A stretch of 64,000 nucleotides of DNA, from assembly GCA_009760855.2 (NCBI GenBank), contig WPIO01000131.1:270001-334000 (forward strand). Reading direction: 5' to 3'. A program made the position numbers and the translations under genes. Under the pieces are notes generated by a model. It made no database searches and was not told where the DNA came from. It saw only the letters and a list, made by a program, of their open reading frames with translations. This stretch comes from Cristatella mucedo (lineage: Eukaryota; Bryozoa; Phylactolaemata; Cristatellidae). Shown here in pieces: positions 1-11,580 of the stretch. Within the stretch, counting starts at the first letter, position 1. Each line of letters begins with the position of its first letter.

Positions 1-494
1 GTCAAGGTCGTCAGCACGCCGTTGCTATATCGACTCAATGGACATGATGTGACGCACTGCGCCCCCTCCGGCGTGCTGCTGCATTTCGAATACCCATGCG
101 ATCCACCCTGACTCTCCATGCAGACGCCGCTGGGCGTGCGTGCCTCAGAGAAGATGCTGCCCACAGGCTGCTGCTCAGGGTTATTCCACTTGCTGCCGAG
201 GCTGTGGCACGGCATCGCAAGACAAGCCAACGAGTATTCACGCACGACCAGGGTCAAGGGCACTTCGAAGCACCGAGAATTGTGGCTAGAACCGAGCAGC
301 GGCAGCATGGCGAGCAGCAGCAGCAGCAGTGAGCACAACTGAGCTGTGAACAGTGAGCTGCACCCTTTGCTGCGCTTTGCGAACAAGTGAGCAACCTCCT
401 CAAGGTTTTAAGGAGGAAAAGAGGCTTTGAAGTATCCGCCCTGCAGCGGACGGGCGGGCAACGCCATCTAGAGGCCACGCAGGCTGCTGAACGG
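1..494. other. No gene recognised
   Basis: I see no supported coding exon here. A short CAG run lies at 308-330. The open frames on both strands are short and resemble no family I know. Confidence 0.5.
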
Positions 495-960
495 CGAGTC
501 ATCTGTAATAAAGTACCTCCGCCTGTAACTCCAGATGGAGCCAGAACGACTGAGCTGGTGTAATGCAGACAAGTTTTCTATAGCGTACTCAAAATCTAAG
601 CGGCTTCCGGCACGCATACGGCAGCCGACAGACTTCATCTCTGGCAACAGGGAGAAAGTGAGAAGCATGAGTCAGGAGGGCAGCCTGAAGGTGGCGTGAG
701 TAGCAGCATGAAAGTAGCAGCTCAGGATAGCTGGAAGGAATGTGCCACAGTCGGCAGAAGGAGAGCAGACGCCGTTGCGCAAGAATTGCGAGAGCGAGTT
801 TTGCAATCCAGGACCTGCAGAGTGAAAGCGTCTGTCGCCAACGGTCTTTAAGCAGAGGAGCGGCCCGCCGACGGCCTGGTCTACAACGCAGTGTCCGCAG
901 GGCACAATAATGAGCACGTCAATGCTAACCAAGGACTGGTTGTCCATGAGCACGGGCTAC
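495..960 (-). mobile_element. LINE B (CR1/L2-like) 3' end fragment
   Basis: On the minus strand this matches the C-terminal and 3' UTR part shared by about ten other copies in the window: a segment reading like a reverse-transcriptase C-terminus (PGLQNSLSQFLRNG), then a conserved tail containing gctatagaaaactt-like and gagttacaggcgg-like sequence. The copy is 5' truncated and carries frameshifts, so it is dead. Confidence 0.7.
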
Positions 961-3805
961 ATTTCCGCCAACTTTTCTCACGGAGGAAAATGCCCGACTT
1001 CTCTTCCGAAGCGCAGACAAGTAGACGCACTGACTGACTGTATGCAGCAGGGTGCGTGCACGTGACTAGTGCCACTTCCGCATTCCAGTGCTCCTTGCTT
1101 TTCGAAACGAGGCTCTACGGAGAGGGAATGTGGAGGTAGAGGAAGACGCTGAAAAAAAGTCGACCAGGGAGGAACGAGTGGGAAGAACGCAGCAACGACT
1201 ACAAGCAACAGCACGCGTGCGCTGACGCGAGCATGCAAGCAAACCTGCTCACGAGCACATGCGCGAGAATGCAGACAAGACACGATCGCACGCATTGGGA
1301 CAAGAGCACCTCAGTATATGGCATGGCCCGCGAGTTTGCGAGCGTGCACAGAAGGGCGCAGCAGCAGCAGCAGCAGCAGGAAGCTGCCTCCAGCCTCAAG
1401 TCCCTCAAGCTTGACCCCTACAAGCCCTCAAGCCCCTCAAGGTCGTAGCCCAGACACCTTAGCAAGGTGCTTGCACATGGCGCAGCAACGTTGGTCGGCG
1501 GGTCGAGTGCTGCAGCGGTCAGCTTTTGATTGCCAGCTGCATGTGGTGGCAACAGCCGCTGACCCTCTTCTGCCTCTATACAAATGAGGCTATTACATCG
1601 ACTGACCTTGACTTTTTAAAGGCAGACATGCTAGAAGCTAATGCGCACACGACGGGCAACTGGCGGCCGATTCGCAGCACGAAGATGGCCGCCGCCCGGC
1701 TCACTGGCCAGTCAAGCCTCATCAGCTGCCTGATGTCACATGAGGTCTGAGGCGACATCGGTGGCCGAAGAGATGATATCGGTAGCAGCTGGCAACGAGT
1801 TTTTACGACTCATCCAAAATCACAGCTTGAACAGTCCCCTTCGTGGTAATACCAAATCTTAGGAAGCCGACAACTAGACCGAAAATGCTAAAATTCCGAG
1901 TGACAGGCTGACATTCACAAATGGAAAAGCTAGCTACAGGTCCCGGCTACTAAACACAGCGAGTTCACCAGAACTTATGCAGGCAGAGCAAGCCAGGACT
2001 GTGTGGCTGTGTGGCAGCGCAAGGTTCCCACAACACCAATTGCATGAAGAAACAGTTTCATCCAACTCCTCGGTTGGCATGTCCACATGGCAAGTAATAA
2101 GTCGTCAAACAATACGAGTGCGTGCTACAGAGCTCAGGACGGCTGCGGAACACGCGATGTTTGGCAGGCTGGCGGCTTAAAACTCGAATCAAGTCTGCTC
2201 GCCCCAGTTTCACCAAGTGACCGTTCGGCTGCCGCATACATAACACTTAGTTAACAGAGTAAGCATGCTGTCTGTCGCAGGCTAGCGCCATCGGCTGCAA
2301 TATACAAGTACAGCAACCGGATTAAGAAAAGCACTTCTCACGCTTTCGAAACATTCTTCGAGCAAAGCAGAGACTCTGAATCACGGAACACTCACTGTGC
2401 TAAACGTTTCACCCTCCTACGCCAAGGCCGAGCACCGTGCAATGCCACAATGACATGTGGACTAAGCTGCTATTATGTATGGCTACTCTAGTCAAATCAA
2501 CCGAACGCCAGGCTTGCCTCGTGTATAGGGGGTGGCCGCCTACAAGCATACAGGTATCGATCATAAAGCACTTGAAAGTGATGGCGATCGACAAATCAAG
2601 TCAGTCAGCAATGGCACGGAAGAGAAGAGCAGTGCAAGACAGCCGGACAGAAGGTGCCGGAATTAACACGGGCGCAGTGCTTCCGCAATTTGCATGAGTC
2701 GGCGACACGGCATTGGACTAGGCAGCACTGACAAACAAAATATCGCCGACTGGCTAGGAACACCAGCCACACCGCGCCCTACTTCTAGGGACAGCTTGCG
2801 TGCACACAGCGATTCACAAGCCGGAATTGCAGCGGGCCACAAGGGGCATCACTCTCCTGCAGCCCTGGCTAAGCGGCAGAGAGCGCAAGGCTCGCCTCCC
2901 ATGTACGGCAAGACGGAATCGTCCGAGAGGGATTGCCCTCTAACTCGTGCACGCACTCGCCCCTCTCACCGAAGGGTCAAGAACGACCTAGGGCTCGCCT
3001 TAGCGATGCATCCAAGGCAAATCTCCACGCAGCAGCGCGCATTTGCTGGGCAGTAGTAAGCCACAGGACGTCGGTCAGAATGTCATCTCATCTGCTCACT
3101 CCACCGGGACCTTGAAAGTGCCCGAGGACGCCCTTAGTGCAGCCTGGCAGGGCTGGAGCAGGAGGGCGGGTGGAGGCCGAAGGCAGGTGAACGCCAAGAA
3201 CGCCAGAACGCCAAGGCATGGAACTCGCACAGAGCTACCCGGACTCAATGCACCGACCTCCAAGTCGGCTTCAGTTGGGTCCACGTGATCGGCTAGCAGC
3301 CGCGACGACTTGCCTTCTCGGTTGAGCTGTGCGCCACCACACAGCCATCGGGTAGAACAGACGCGCACGCTGGCTCGCTCAGCATGCTGCGCGTCTTTCT
3401 AGGCAGTCGCGAGTGGTGCTGCAGCAGCGCCTCTGCCGGACCGGCTCATCAAACAAATCTCAGGTATGCCATCGGCCCCACGGCAGTCAGCAGCGGAAGA
3501 AGCTATTGTACCCCCCCTCACCACAAGGGGCTCCAACGTACCTGGCCCGCTGCTTCCGGTCAGGGCACAGCAGCCGACCGGGGTCGGCACACGATGTCGC
3601 ATGGGGGGGGGGTCTGCCAAGTGCTAGTGGTGGTAAAGAAGACGACAAGGCCAGCCCTGACTTTTGCAGTGGCTATCGAGAGAGTCCGGTTAGGAGGAGG
3701 AGAAGGAGGAGGAAGGGATGGAGAGCTACCTCGGCGGACCCTTAGCTAAGGGTGGCGGCACCACCGCAGCACTCGGACGCACAGCTGCCGCTCGCCTGTC
3801 ACACG
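961..3805. other. Intergenic, no gene recognised
   Basis: A CAG run at 1360-1378 would encode a short glutamine tract, but no convincing exon surrounds it. A SINE1 tail lies at 1540-1605. The rest of this stretch shows only short open frames without recognisable motifs. If the orphan exon at 3950-4373 had a downstream partner exon, it should lie here or beyond the left edge; I could not find one. Confidence 0.45.
1540..1605 (+). mobile_element. SINE1 3' tail fragment
   Basis: Shows the SINE1 tail pattern (agccg...ctcttctgcc...ctatacaaatgaggct) without the tRNA-like head. Confidence 0.5.
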
Positions 3806-3882
3806 CAGCATCTGCAGCAGCAGCAGCAGCATCTGCAGCAGCAGCAGCAGCATCTGCAGCAGCAGCAGCAGCATCTGCAGCT
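3806..3882. repeat. 21-bp CAG-rich minisatellite
   Basis: Three and a half copies of a 21-bp unit made of catctg followed by cag repeats, immediately next to the orphan exon copy (which starts at 3950 on the minus strand). The unit length is a multiple of three and the tract is open in several frames. Confidence 0.85.
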
Positions 3883-3949
3883 GTGAAAGTGTCCATCCGT
3901 CCGGGTCAAAGTAGGTCACCGAGGTGGCCCGCCGCCCGCGGCCGCTCAC

Positions 3950-4373
3950 CGTTGACGAGGCCCTGGTTGGCGCTCACGTCGGCCGTCAGACCGAAATAGT
4001 AGTAGAACAGCATCGGCTGCTGATCGAAGTTGTACGTCTCGTTCAGCTTCTGAAACAGCATGCTGTACTTGTAGGCGTTGGCCAGCGCGATCGAGTGCAT
4101 CTGCAGCAGGTTCGTTCGGTTCGAGTAGAAGATGGACGTCTTGAGCAGATTCTGACGCGGCTGGTTGGTGACGGAGTCGACGGGCAGCAGCAGGTCGGCC
4201 TCGCCGAGCGATCGGCAATTGTCCTCCGTCACCGAGTTCATTTTCGCCAGGATCTCGTCGAAGCGGTCGCGAGCCATCCAGTCGAACGGAGCGCCGTCGG
4301 TGCAGGTCGCGAGCAGAGCGGCGGCCACGGCCGCTGCGAGAAGCAGAATGCTACGCACGGCGGTGGCGATCAT
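3950..4373 (-). pseudogene. Orphan duplicate of exon 1 of the Cache/EGF gene
   Basis: A 424-nt open block from an ATG at 4373 to a GT donor after 3950, with the same length and phase as exon 1 of the 39.4 kb gene. By eye only about 13 of 424 bases differ (about 97% identity). Homology runs roughly 45 bp into the intron and 15 bp upstream of the ATG, so about 3903-4390 matches 38961-39450. The signal peptide, the glycosylation sequons and the splice donor are all kept. Most differences change the protein (three in the signal peptide, and the MAPD/MARD region). No exon 2 homologue is visible in the 3.9 kb to the left, so this is either an orphan exon or the first exon of a paralogue that continues outside the window. 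A functional paralogue is not excluded. Confidence 0.75.
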
Positions 4374-4602
4374 TTCCTCTGACAAAGCTCAGGAAGGTGA
4401 CGACGAGTGCCTTGGCGCCGCCCTGCAGCCGCTCGTGCTGCGTATCGGCCCGACGTCGAAGCCGTCGCCGCTGGTTTTGCAGTGCAGTGATAAGCCGAGC
4501 AGCGGCGCTAAGCAGAGAGGGTGCATGGCCGCTCGGGTCTAATCTAATCTGCTGTTTACTTCCCTCGTCAGGAAGTAGCAGAATGGGCGGGCAGTCTTTA
4601 AG

Positions 4603-4780
4603 CTGAGCCGTAATGGCTCACTAGGTAAGGCGGTTGGTTTTCACGACCTCGGCCCCGAGGTCGTGGGTTCGAATCCTGTGGTGGGCGATCCTTTGTCACC
4701 ACTGCAAGCGGTGGCAATAGCCGTAAAGGCTCTTCTGTCGCTATACAAAAAGAGGCTGTTCAATCAGTTATAATTTTTTT
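4603..4780 (+). mobile_element. SINE1, full-length copy
   Basis: A tRNA-like head has an A box (tggctcactagg) and B box (ggttcgaatcc). Between them lies a palindrome (cacgacctcgg and its complement). A tail follows with agccgtaaaggctcttctgtcgc and a T-rich end. At least seven other near full-length copies exist in the window on both strands. Confidence 0.85.
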
Positions 4781-5309
4781 TCTTTCTCGACGACATGTCG
4801 TGCCAGCGCATTCTCCGCTCCTGAACACGAGGAAGGGCTGCCTGCTAAAGAATACATCCCTAGCCTTCTCGTCAACCCGGCGGTCGATTTGAAGAGAGGC
4901 TATCGTCTGCTAGAGGAAAAAGGGGCCGAGGTCAGTGGCACTCAGCCACTACACAGCAGTTACAAGTAAAATTTGGCGCCAAATGAAAAACGAAATGGTG
5001 CTCTCGGCTTCTGTAATAGTGTTGGCGAACAAGCGCGACTACGTCATACAGCTAGCGACTTCCGTTCACCCGCAATCGACGTCAACGTTAGGCACCTGCA
5101 AAACTCCGGGCAACCTGGCTTCCCTGAGCCGATCGAGTCATGCTAGAAAACACCATACAATAGATACGAGTTGTAGGCGCATCTCCCACGGTCATCTAGC
5201 AAAAGGTCATTTTGGAACAGGGCGCCTTGAGTGCAAGCATACGCTTCAGGAGATATGCTTGCCGAGACCATTTCAAGGGTTTTGCTTTCTAGTTTCTGAG
5301 TGACCCTAG

Positions 5310-5720
5310 GTTTGCCCATAAATAGCTAGTTGTTCATCATCATTTCAAATTGAGAAAGATAGTTGCCATCAAAGTGCGAATGACAGCAATAAAAGCTGGA
5401 GGGGAGCTGGAAGAATTTGAGGCAAAGGAAAGCAGGGAGGGATAACAGTAGGTGTCAGATGCTGTGTGTCAGCTGCACAGAAATGCTGAATGCTCAAGTG
5501 ATGCTTTGGAAATTACATCGAAAAGAGGTAGAGTATACATTTTGAAAAGAATTTGACCTAGAACTGATCCTTGGGATAGCCCACACCTCAAAGGCTGACC
5601 ATTGACATCTATGCTCGTAAATCTCTAGCTAAGATAGGGCCTAAATCATTGTTGGTCAATCGTATCAAACCGTGCAAAAAGATCCAGCAGAACTCGCAGT
5701 GAAACTCTATTTCAGTTAAC
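5310..5720 (-). mobile_element. LINE A reverse-transcriptase fragment (degraded)
   Basis: Read on the minus strand, short stretches follow the order of LINE A reverse transcriptase: a FDTID-like piece, IDVNGQPL, then GLSQGSVLG near 5560, a decayed ADDTQ box near 5480, and a piece like MATIFLNL near 5350. There are several stops, frameshifts and an internal deletion. It is a non-functional insertion. Confidence 0.7.
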
Positions 5721-6937
5721 GATAGCTTTTCCAAGAAAGCTGTCGGCATGCTGCTTACGCAGTTCGACATAATACCGCTGCATAATTCGGATTCATATTT
5801 TGGTATGCAGTTCCGACGTGCAGCCTGATTCCCCAACAGCTTTTAAAAACCATTACAATTACTCACTGAATCAGCTATCCCACTTTTTAGGCCTAACAAT
5901 ACACACGCTAAATGCACAAGTGCACACACACACACACACACATCCAAAAGCAAGTACAATATGCCAGCACCGAGATCTTGCTTGTGCTCAGGTGTTAAGA
6001 GGAACCTGGCATTACAATGCCGATTGTTGCACGCTCAACGCATTCAGCAGTCGTTTGGGGATCACCTCTATATGTCAAGGCGACTCAGCATCTCTTACGC
6101 AGTACAACGATAATAGCAGCAGCAATCATGAAAAAGAATTTAGATTCTGTGCACAACAGACAAGTCAACGATGCGTGGGCCCAGCTTGATCACGCCAATG
6201 GCAGTTCGGGCACCACCCCCAGTGACTTTGCTCCGCGGAAACTTCCAGAAATTTGGCGGATTTGGTGAAATAGGGGAAATCTCAAGCCCCTTCAAGACTT
6301 AAGATTTTTCCGAAAAAGCTTCCGCAGCGTTCGATGCAGATGCCGGCAGGCAATAGCGGTGCACGATACTAAATTGTATCACCTGTCGTATTATCTCGCA
6401 AACGTCTTGCCAGAGTTATTTTCAATGGTTGCGGCAGAAAATGTAAGCAATCAGGCAAGTTGTATACATTCGTAATTTATCCACAGAATCGTGAAGACGC
6501 GCAAAGAGCATTTAAAGGCACCATGCATTCGCCACTGCGTTTGAATGCCTCCAATGCTTTAGAGCGAGCTCTCAGCACTGCGAACTGGCGAGACTCGCAA
6601 AGAAACCAGCTGCATTAATACAAATTTACCATATTGCTCCCTCCCTACCCCTCTCTCCTCTCAGATTCAGAGCCAAAGACAATGAAACACCTCTAATACA
6701 CATGAAATTAAAGTGATAGAAGAGCTGCAACTCAAGTCCAACTAAGAGCTTAAGAGCTGCAAGTCTTACCGCAGTGTGATGCATTTCCCTGCAGCAGTCA
6801 GGTAAGCGACAAAGTACTCTTTCCTTAAGGTCCTCCGGACACTGCGGCCGATACGGCCTTGGCCTTGCGTGACCTTGGCCCGCTTCGATGCAGCTCCGCC
6901 ATTTGCTTTTCTTTCTCACTTGCCCTAGTCATAGGTT

Positions 6938-7275
6938 ATGTAATGTATCTCCGTCTGTAACTCCACAAAGTCATAAAGACTATGTGGGTGTTACGCAGCA
7001 GAGTTTCTTTTATAGCGCACTCACAGCCTAAGCGGCTTTCGGTACGCATTCGGTAGCCAACAGACTTCGTCTCGCGCAACAAAGAGAAAGTGGGAAGCAT
7101 AGCAGAGTCAGTAGAGCAGTTGAGGTAGTGAGTAGCATGGAAGTAGCAGCTCAGGACCGCTGAAAAGGATGTGCCATAGTCGGCAGTCGGAGAGTAGTTG
7201 TCTTTGCGTAAGAATTGTGGAAGCGAGTTGCACAGTCTAGGACCTGCAGAGCTAAAGCTTCTGTTGCTGGTTTGA
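6938..7275 (-). mobile_element. LINE B 3' end fragment
   Basis: The minus-strand translation gives the LINE B C-terminal signature (SSAGPRLCNSLPQFLRKD, then a Y-P-A-A-D-like stretch) followed by the conserved 3' tail ending near 6938. It is 5' truncated. Confidence 0.75.
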
Positions 7276-7474
7276 ACCGCTCGTAAAGGTATATACACGA
7301 ACTGTGTATGCTGATAAGTGTTTATGAATATTGCAATTTGAAAATTTTCGAACGTTTCACGATGTTCCGCTCGGAGCGCCCGAGCTCGTCTGCCTTGCTT
7401 GATCGAGACATCCATCCTCTGTGTCAACTGCAGCGATAGCCGTGCTAGCTACAACACCGCAGGACATTTGCGGA

Positions 7475-7610
7475 TATTGGAAGAGAACTTAATATCTATT
7501 CATGCACTTCACATATGTCATATATCATGCCACGGGGTTCGAGCCCACGACCTCGGTCAGACCTTAGTCGGGGCGTGCAACTTAACCGCTGGGCGATTTC
7601 CAAGACCTTA
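7475..7610 (-). mobile_element. SINE2 copy
   Basis: The reverse complement shows the SINE2 head with the B-box-like gggctcgaaccc and the tail with catatgtgaagtgc...gaatagatattaag. The orientation is opposite to most other copies. Confidence 0.65.
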
Positions 7611-8466
7611 AGCAATCTGTAACATTCTATGCCGTGGTATATTCAACCCGTATACGGCGATATGAACTAGCCCTAAACTCTGTAACTGTGGGCTCCCAAA
7701 GCACATGACTGCCTACGAAGAGCTCGTGCGTGCACACTTGAAAAAAATTAACTTTCACAAAGAGGCTATAGTTGATAGACTAGCTGCTAGAACCCTATGC
7801 CAATCGAGGTAAAAAAAAATGTTGATAACGCCATAATAGAGCTAGGCGTTTTACTAGGCACTTGAAATGTGCCGACGCGCGTCAATTGATTGATGATAGC
7901 ATGCGTACACACATAAAGAACAATTCGCGCTGATGGAGCAACTTCTGTGATAGGACAGGTAGATTGTTAGCTTGTTTTTTTATAAATATCGTCAAGTAGT
8001 GCAGGAAGATTAGAAGTCGGTAGTGCAAGAAGATTGGAGTTTTGGGAGCACAGCAACTGGAGGTATGGTCTCTATAGGACCTGAGGTTGGATAAAGGAAT
8101 AGATAAACGACCAGAGTAAGAGGAGTTAGTGATGCAATGGGGAACACGGGCGCACACTGAAGCAACAAACGAACCACCAATAGCCATGAACGACACAAGC
8201 TGAGCCCGCCTCAGTTATTTTTACCAGTGCAGATAGTGATGCAGACTCTTTCCAGGGATACTGATTAGTAAATTTCAGCGGGTTTTGAGTGGTTCGATGC
8301 ACTTAAATCGATTGCAATGTTGTAATTGTCGTTTGCTCGCACAGCAGAGAGCTAGCCGATGCCCAACACCGACAGTTTATTACCAACGCACGGAGCCGAA
8401 GAGCGCACGGCTCCCCTCGGCCCCTACTCTCGCTCGACTCCCCCCTCCTCCACTCTCCAGTTTACC

Positions 8467-8700
8467 ATCTCCCCACCAGCGGGTTACCGGTCGGTCTCCA
8501 TACCACATCACAGGCGGACCACAGCTGTGCACCGGCCGACCCAGATAGTGAATCCACCATCTGGCCACTAGTGGGTTACCGGCCTGTGTCCATGCCACAT
8601 CACAGGCGGACTACAGCTGTACACCGGCCGACCCTGATGGTGAATCAACCATCTGGCCACCAGCGGGTTACTGGCCTGTGTCCACGCCACATCACAGGCT
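8467..8700. repeat. 92-bp tandem repeat, about 2.5 copies
   Basis: The string gggttac recurs at 8481, 8573 and 8665, a period of exactly 92 bp. The units also share accggccgacc and ccacatcacaggc. Confidence 0.85.
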
Positions 8701-9999
8701 CATAAGAGGAGCCGGCATACAATACATACATACACACGTACATACGAACTACAGTAATAGAAACCAGCTGCTTTAAGGTGGTCGCAGTGTAGGGCTCATC
8801 TACAATTCGAAAATTAAACCCCACTAATTTACTTTAATTTCACTGGTGCAAGCAGCGATCTAAAGTAAAGCGAGGCATCAAAGCTTTGATGTTTGAAAGC
8901 AGATGCGAGGCAAGCGCTCCGATTTTGTGCACGATTACCCAGAATACGAGCAATTGCAACTCCGATGACTTATGGTGATTGTGTCTCTGTCTCATTGTGT
9001 CTCTACCATTTTGGCTTTCTAGTTCTTCACGAAAGTAACAAGCAACTGCCAACCAAGACGTCTCCCCGCCCGCCATTTGATCTGAACGAGATCACGACAT
9101 CGAATCGCTTCGTTCCCTCTGACCTTCGGCCACAGCTCTCATGACAAGTGGTAATTGTCTGCTCAGTATCGTGTCCCAGGCTTGGCTGCATTAAAGCGTC
9201 CGACGGACATGTAAAATGCAGGGTGGTGGGGTAAGCTATTTTCCAATTGATAACATTGAGCAGTAACCTCACTCATTAAATTGGTCAGTGCTGAAGTGTT
9301 ACATTGCTCAATCCGTCAAATTCTGCTATGACATTTCTAGACATTATTTGCAGTTCCAGAATTACAATAATCAGTAACCTGTTATTCCATAATCTAAAAT
9401 GTGTACCGGACTAAAATTGATTCAGAGTGATGGTTAATCGGACGTGCATTGTTGTTGTCACCGAACACCTCTCTGTGGCTTTGGAATATGCATCCCTACG
9501 ACACAATAAACGGACTTGCTATTAAGTTATGGGGGTCCTTGGGTGGTGGCTTTCCTGATGCTCTGTGGTCCCAATCAGTCGCAACCTTTCTAGCTGTGCT
9601 TCGAGGAGCCAGCTTCATCACTATCAGCCGCTCGTCTACACGGAACAGCAACTCCGGATACTTTCGCCGTGATAGCGGCGGGAGACTTACGTTCAGGCTA
9701 CAGGCTACAACATTTGTTTGTTGTGGCTCAGCTCTGCAGTCTCTCGTCTGTCGCATTCCTATTCGGACCACTATTCACGCTCACGTTCAAGCTCGTGGCC
9801 ACAGTGGGCAGCCATTCTGCAACCAGCAATCGCCGAAAATGAGCGGGCGCTTTTGCGTCGGCAGCTGCCAACCTCGGATGAGGCGAGCGTAAGCTGGCAG
9901 CAAGCACAGCGAGCCAGCTCACGCGAGCCGCCACTCCCGCCTCTACCGCTGGCGCAGCTGGAGGCGCAGCCTCTGGGTCTTGGCCCAGGAGGTGGGGGT

Positions 10000-10145
10000 G
10001 ATCGCTCTCCACGACCCAGGGGTCGTGGAGAGCGAGTCCTGCAGTGAGCGAGCCTGTATTGCTAGCTGAAGACGAAGGCGACAGCCGCAAAGGCTCTTCT
10101 GCCGCCACACAAATAAGGCTGTTGAATCAGCCAGACTTTTTTTAA
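10000..10145 (+). mobile_element. Diverged SINE1 copy with perfect hairpin
   Basis: The SINE1 tail (gacagccgcaaaggctcttctg... aggctgttgaatcagc) is at 10085-10135. Upstream, 10002-10035 is a perfect inverted repeat with 16-bp arms and a 2-base loop. It looks like a variant of the palindrome found in the SINE1 head. Confidence 0.65.
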
Positions 10146-10419
10146 CTTTAGCAGGCCGAAGCACATTTAAGATTGTCGGAAAGAGCATGCCACCAGCCAT
10201 GATTGGCCGGCTTCGTCATGTCAACGTTGGGTCCACGGGTTACACGCTCAACCCCTGCGCCGTCTCTTGGCTGCGGTTTATCCCTCTGTAGCCTGTAGTC
10301 TAGAGATGTCCTTTCCTCCTGATTAGCTTAGAACGCGTACTCAGCTGAAAACACTACTCAAAGTCTCTCGCTCGCTGCCGACCGCCATCATCTGTGACGC
10401 AACGCTTTTATTCTCTCTA

Positions 10420-10515
10420 ATGCGCATGCCTTGGAGCAACAGCTTGACGCCTTCTGCAGACCTTGCTTTCATCCACCGTTCAAACAAGCAGTCTTCTACT
10501 ACAAACCAATTATGA
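10420..10515 (+). promoter_or_regulatory. Upstream ORF overlapping the AIF1 start
   Basis: An ATG at 10420 opens a 31-codon frame whose TGA (10513-10515) overlaps the AIF1 ATG (10512-10514) in an ATGA arrangement. If the mRNA leader reaches this far, the overlap could limit AIF1 translation or couple it to reinitiation. The transcript start is unknown, so the role is inferred. Confidence 0.35.
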
Positions 10516-10539
10516 ACTCGTCATCAACGAGCAGTCTTG
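10512..10539 (+). CDS. AIF1: AIF1 coding exon 1
   Basis: ATG plus nine codons (MNSSSTSSL and one base), ending at a good GTAAG donor. I chose it because its phase fits the next exon exactly and no in-frame ATG lies upstream in the same open frame. It does not match the usual GGKAFG N-terminus, so an alternative start exon is possible. Confidence 0.55.
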
Positions 10540-11536
10540 GTAAGAAGCGTGGCGTACTCGAAAAACATTCTCGCTTATGCAATCCTTCCTTCCGCGGTCA
10601 CGCTGTGACGGCCACTTTCTACATCTCTGGCATTTCTTCTTTAGTTCCTTTCCATTTTAATTTTTCGCGACTCAAGTCCGTTGCTCATTTCAGCGAAATT
10701 TCGAATCTGCTGAGTAGAGTTGGGTGTTTCTTCCGATAGTCAGTAAGTTTACACATTGCTCATAAACTTCCGCCGCAGCCAGAAAAGCACAAGCCAAAAA
10801 GATTACCGAGCTCGAGCAGAACCTGGACCGTGTAAACGAAGTAAGTGGCGCTCGCTTATTCTTCTTTAGCCCAAACTCAAAGCCCGAGTGGTGGAGCCAC
10901 CTGATTGCTACGTAACCCGAAGGCTGTATCCGGTTTTTAATATATCAGTAGCACATACGCACGCACGCAAGTACACACACATGTATATATTGCGTGTATG
11001 CATATTATGGCAGCCCTAGTTTGGCCCAGGGTTAAGTTGCTCGCCTTTGATGACCAGCGCCTTGAGCTCGGGCCCTGCGGCATATTAAAAGTGCCTTGAT
11101 ATACCGATTAAGCTCTCATGTTGTGGTTTTTGTTTATGTAGACCGCAGTCGGTGACAGCGCCTAAATGTTGTTATCCGCGAGTACTAGGCTGGGTGGCCC
11201 TCCCGGCCACCGGTTAGGCAATCGGAGCGCAGCTAGGCGTTGGCAACGGCGCCAACGAATGAGAGCGCAGCGTTCCGGTACCGCAGAGGACAGAAGCGGG
11301 CGACGTCTGCGGCGGGCAGTAGTGCTTCCGCCGGCTGTGAGCGTGGAGGAGATAAACTGGTGGTGTTCCTCGTTGGCTAGCGTGCTGTGCCGCTCGCGAC
11401 GATAATTTAGACTACACATGTGACACTATTAAATTGACTTATATATATACATTATATATATATGTATGTATATATAAATAAATATGTATGCATATATATA
11501 TATATATTTATACATATATATATATATATATATATA

Positions 11537-11580
<44 letters not shown>

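Larger units (their letters stand above)
4781..10411. other. Repeat-rich intergenic stretch left of AIF1
   Basis: Apart from the LINE, SINE and tandem repeats listed separately, no coding exon could be supported. There is an AC tract at 5926-5942. The 8.3-9.4 kb and 9.4-10.0 kb parts have short open frames only. Confidence 0.45.

Noticed and set aside
3384-3749. Overlapping + strand frames of 110-121 codons
   Set aside because: Low-complexity Arg/Gly-rich translations with no recognisable domain or splice-supported partner.
3924-4382. 152-codon + strand frame antisense to the orphan exon, mirrored at 38982-39440
   Set aside because: It is the complementary-strand shadow of a well-supported exon. 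The copy at both places only reflects the duplication.
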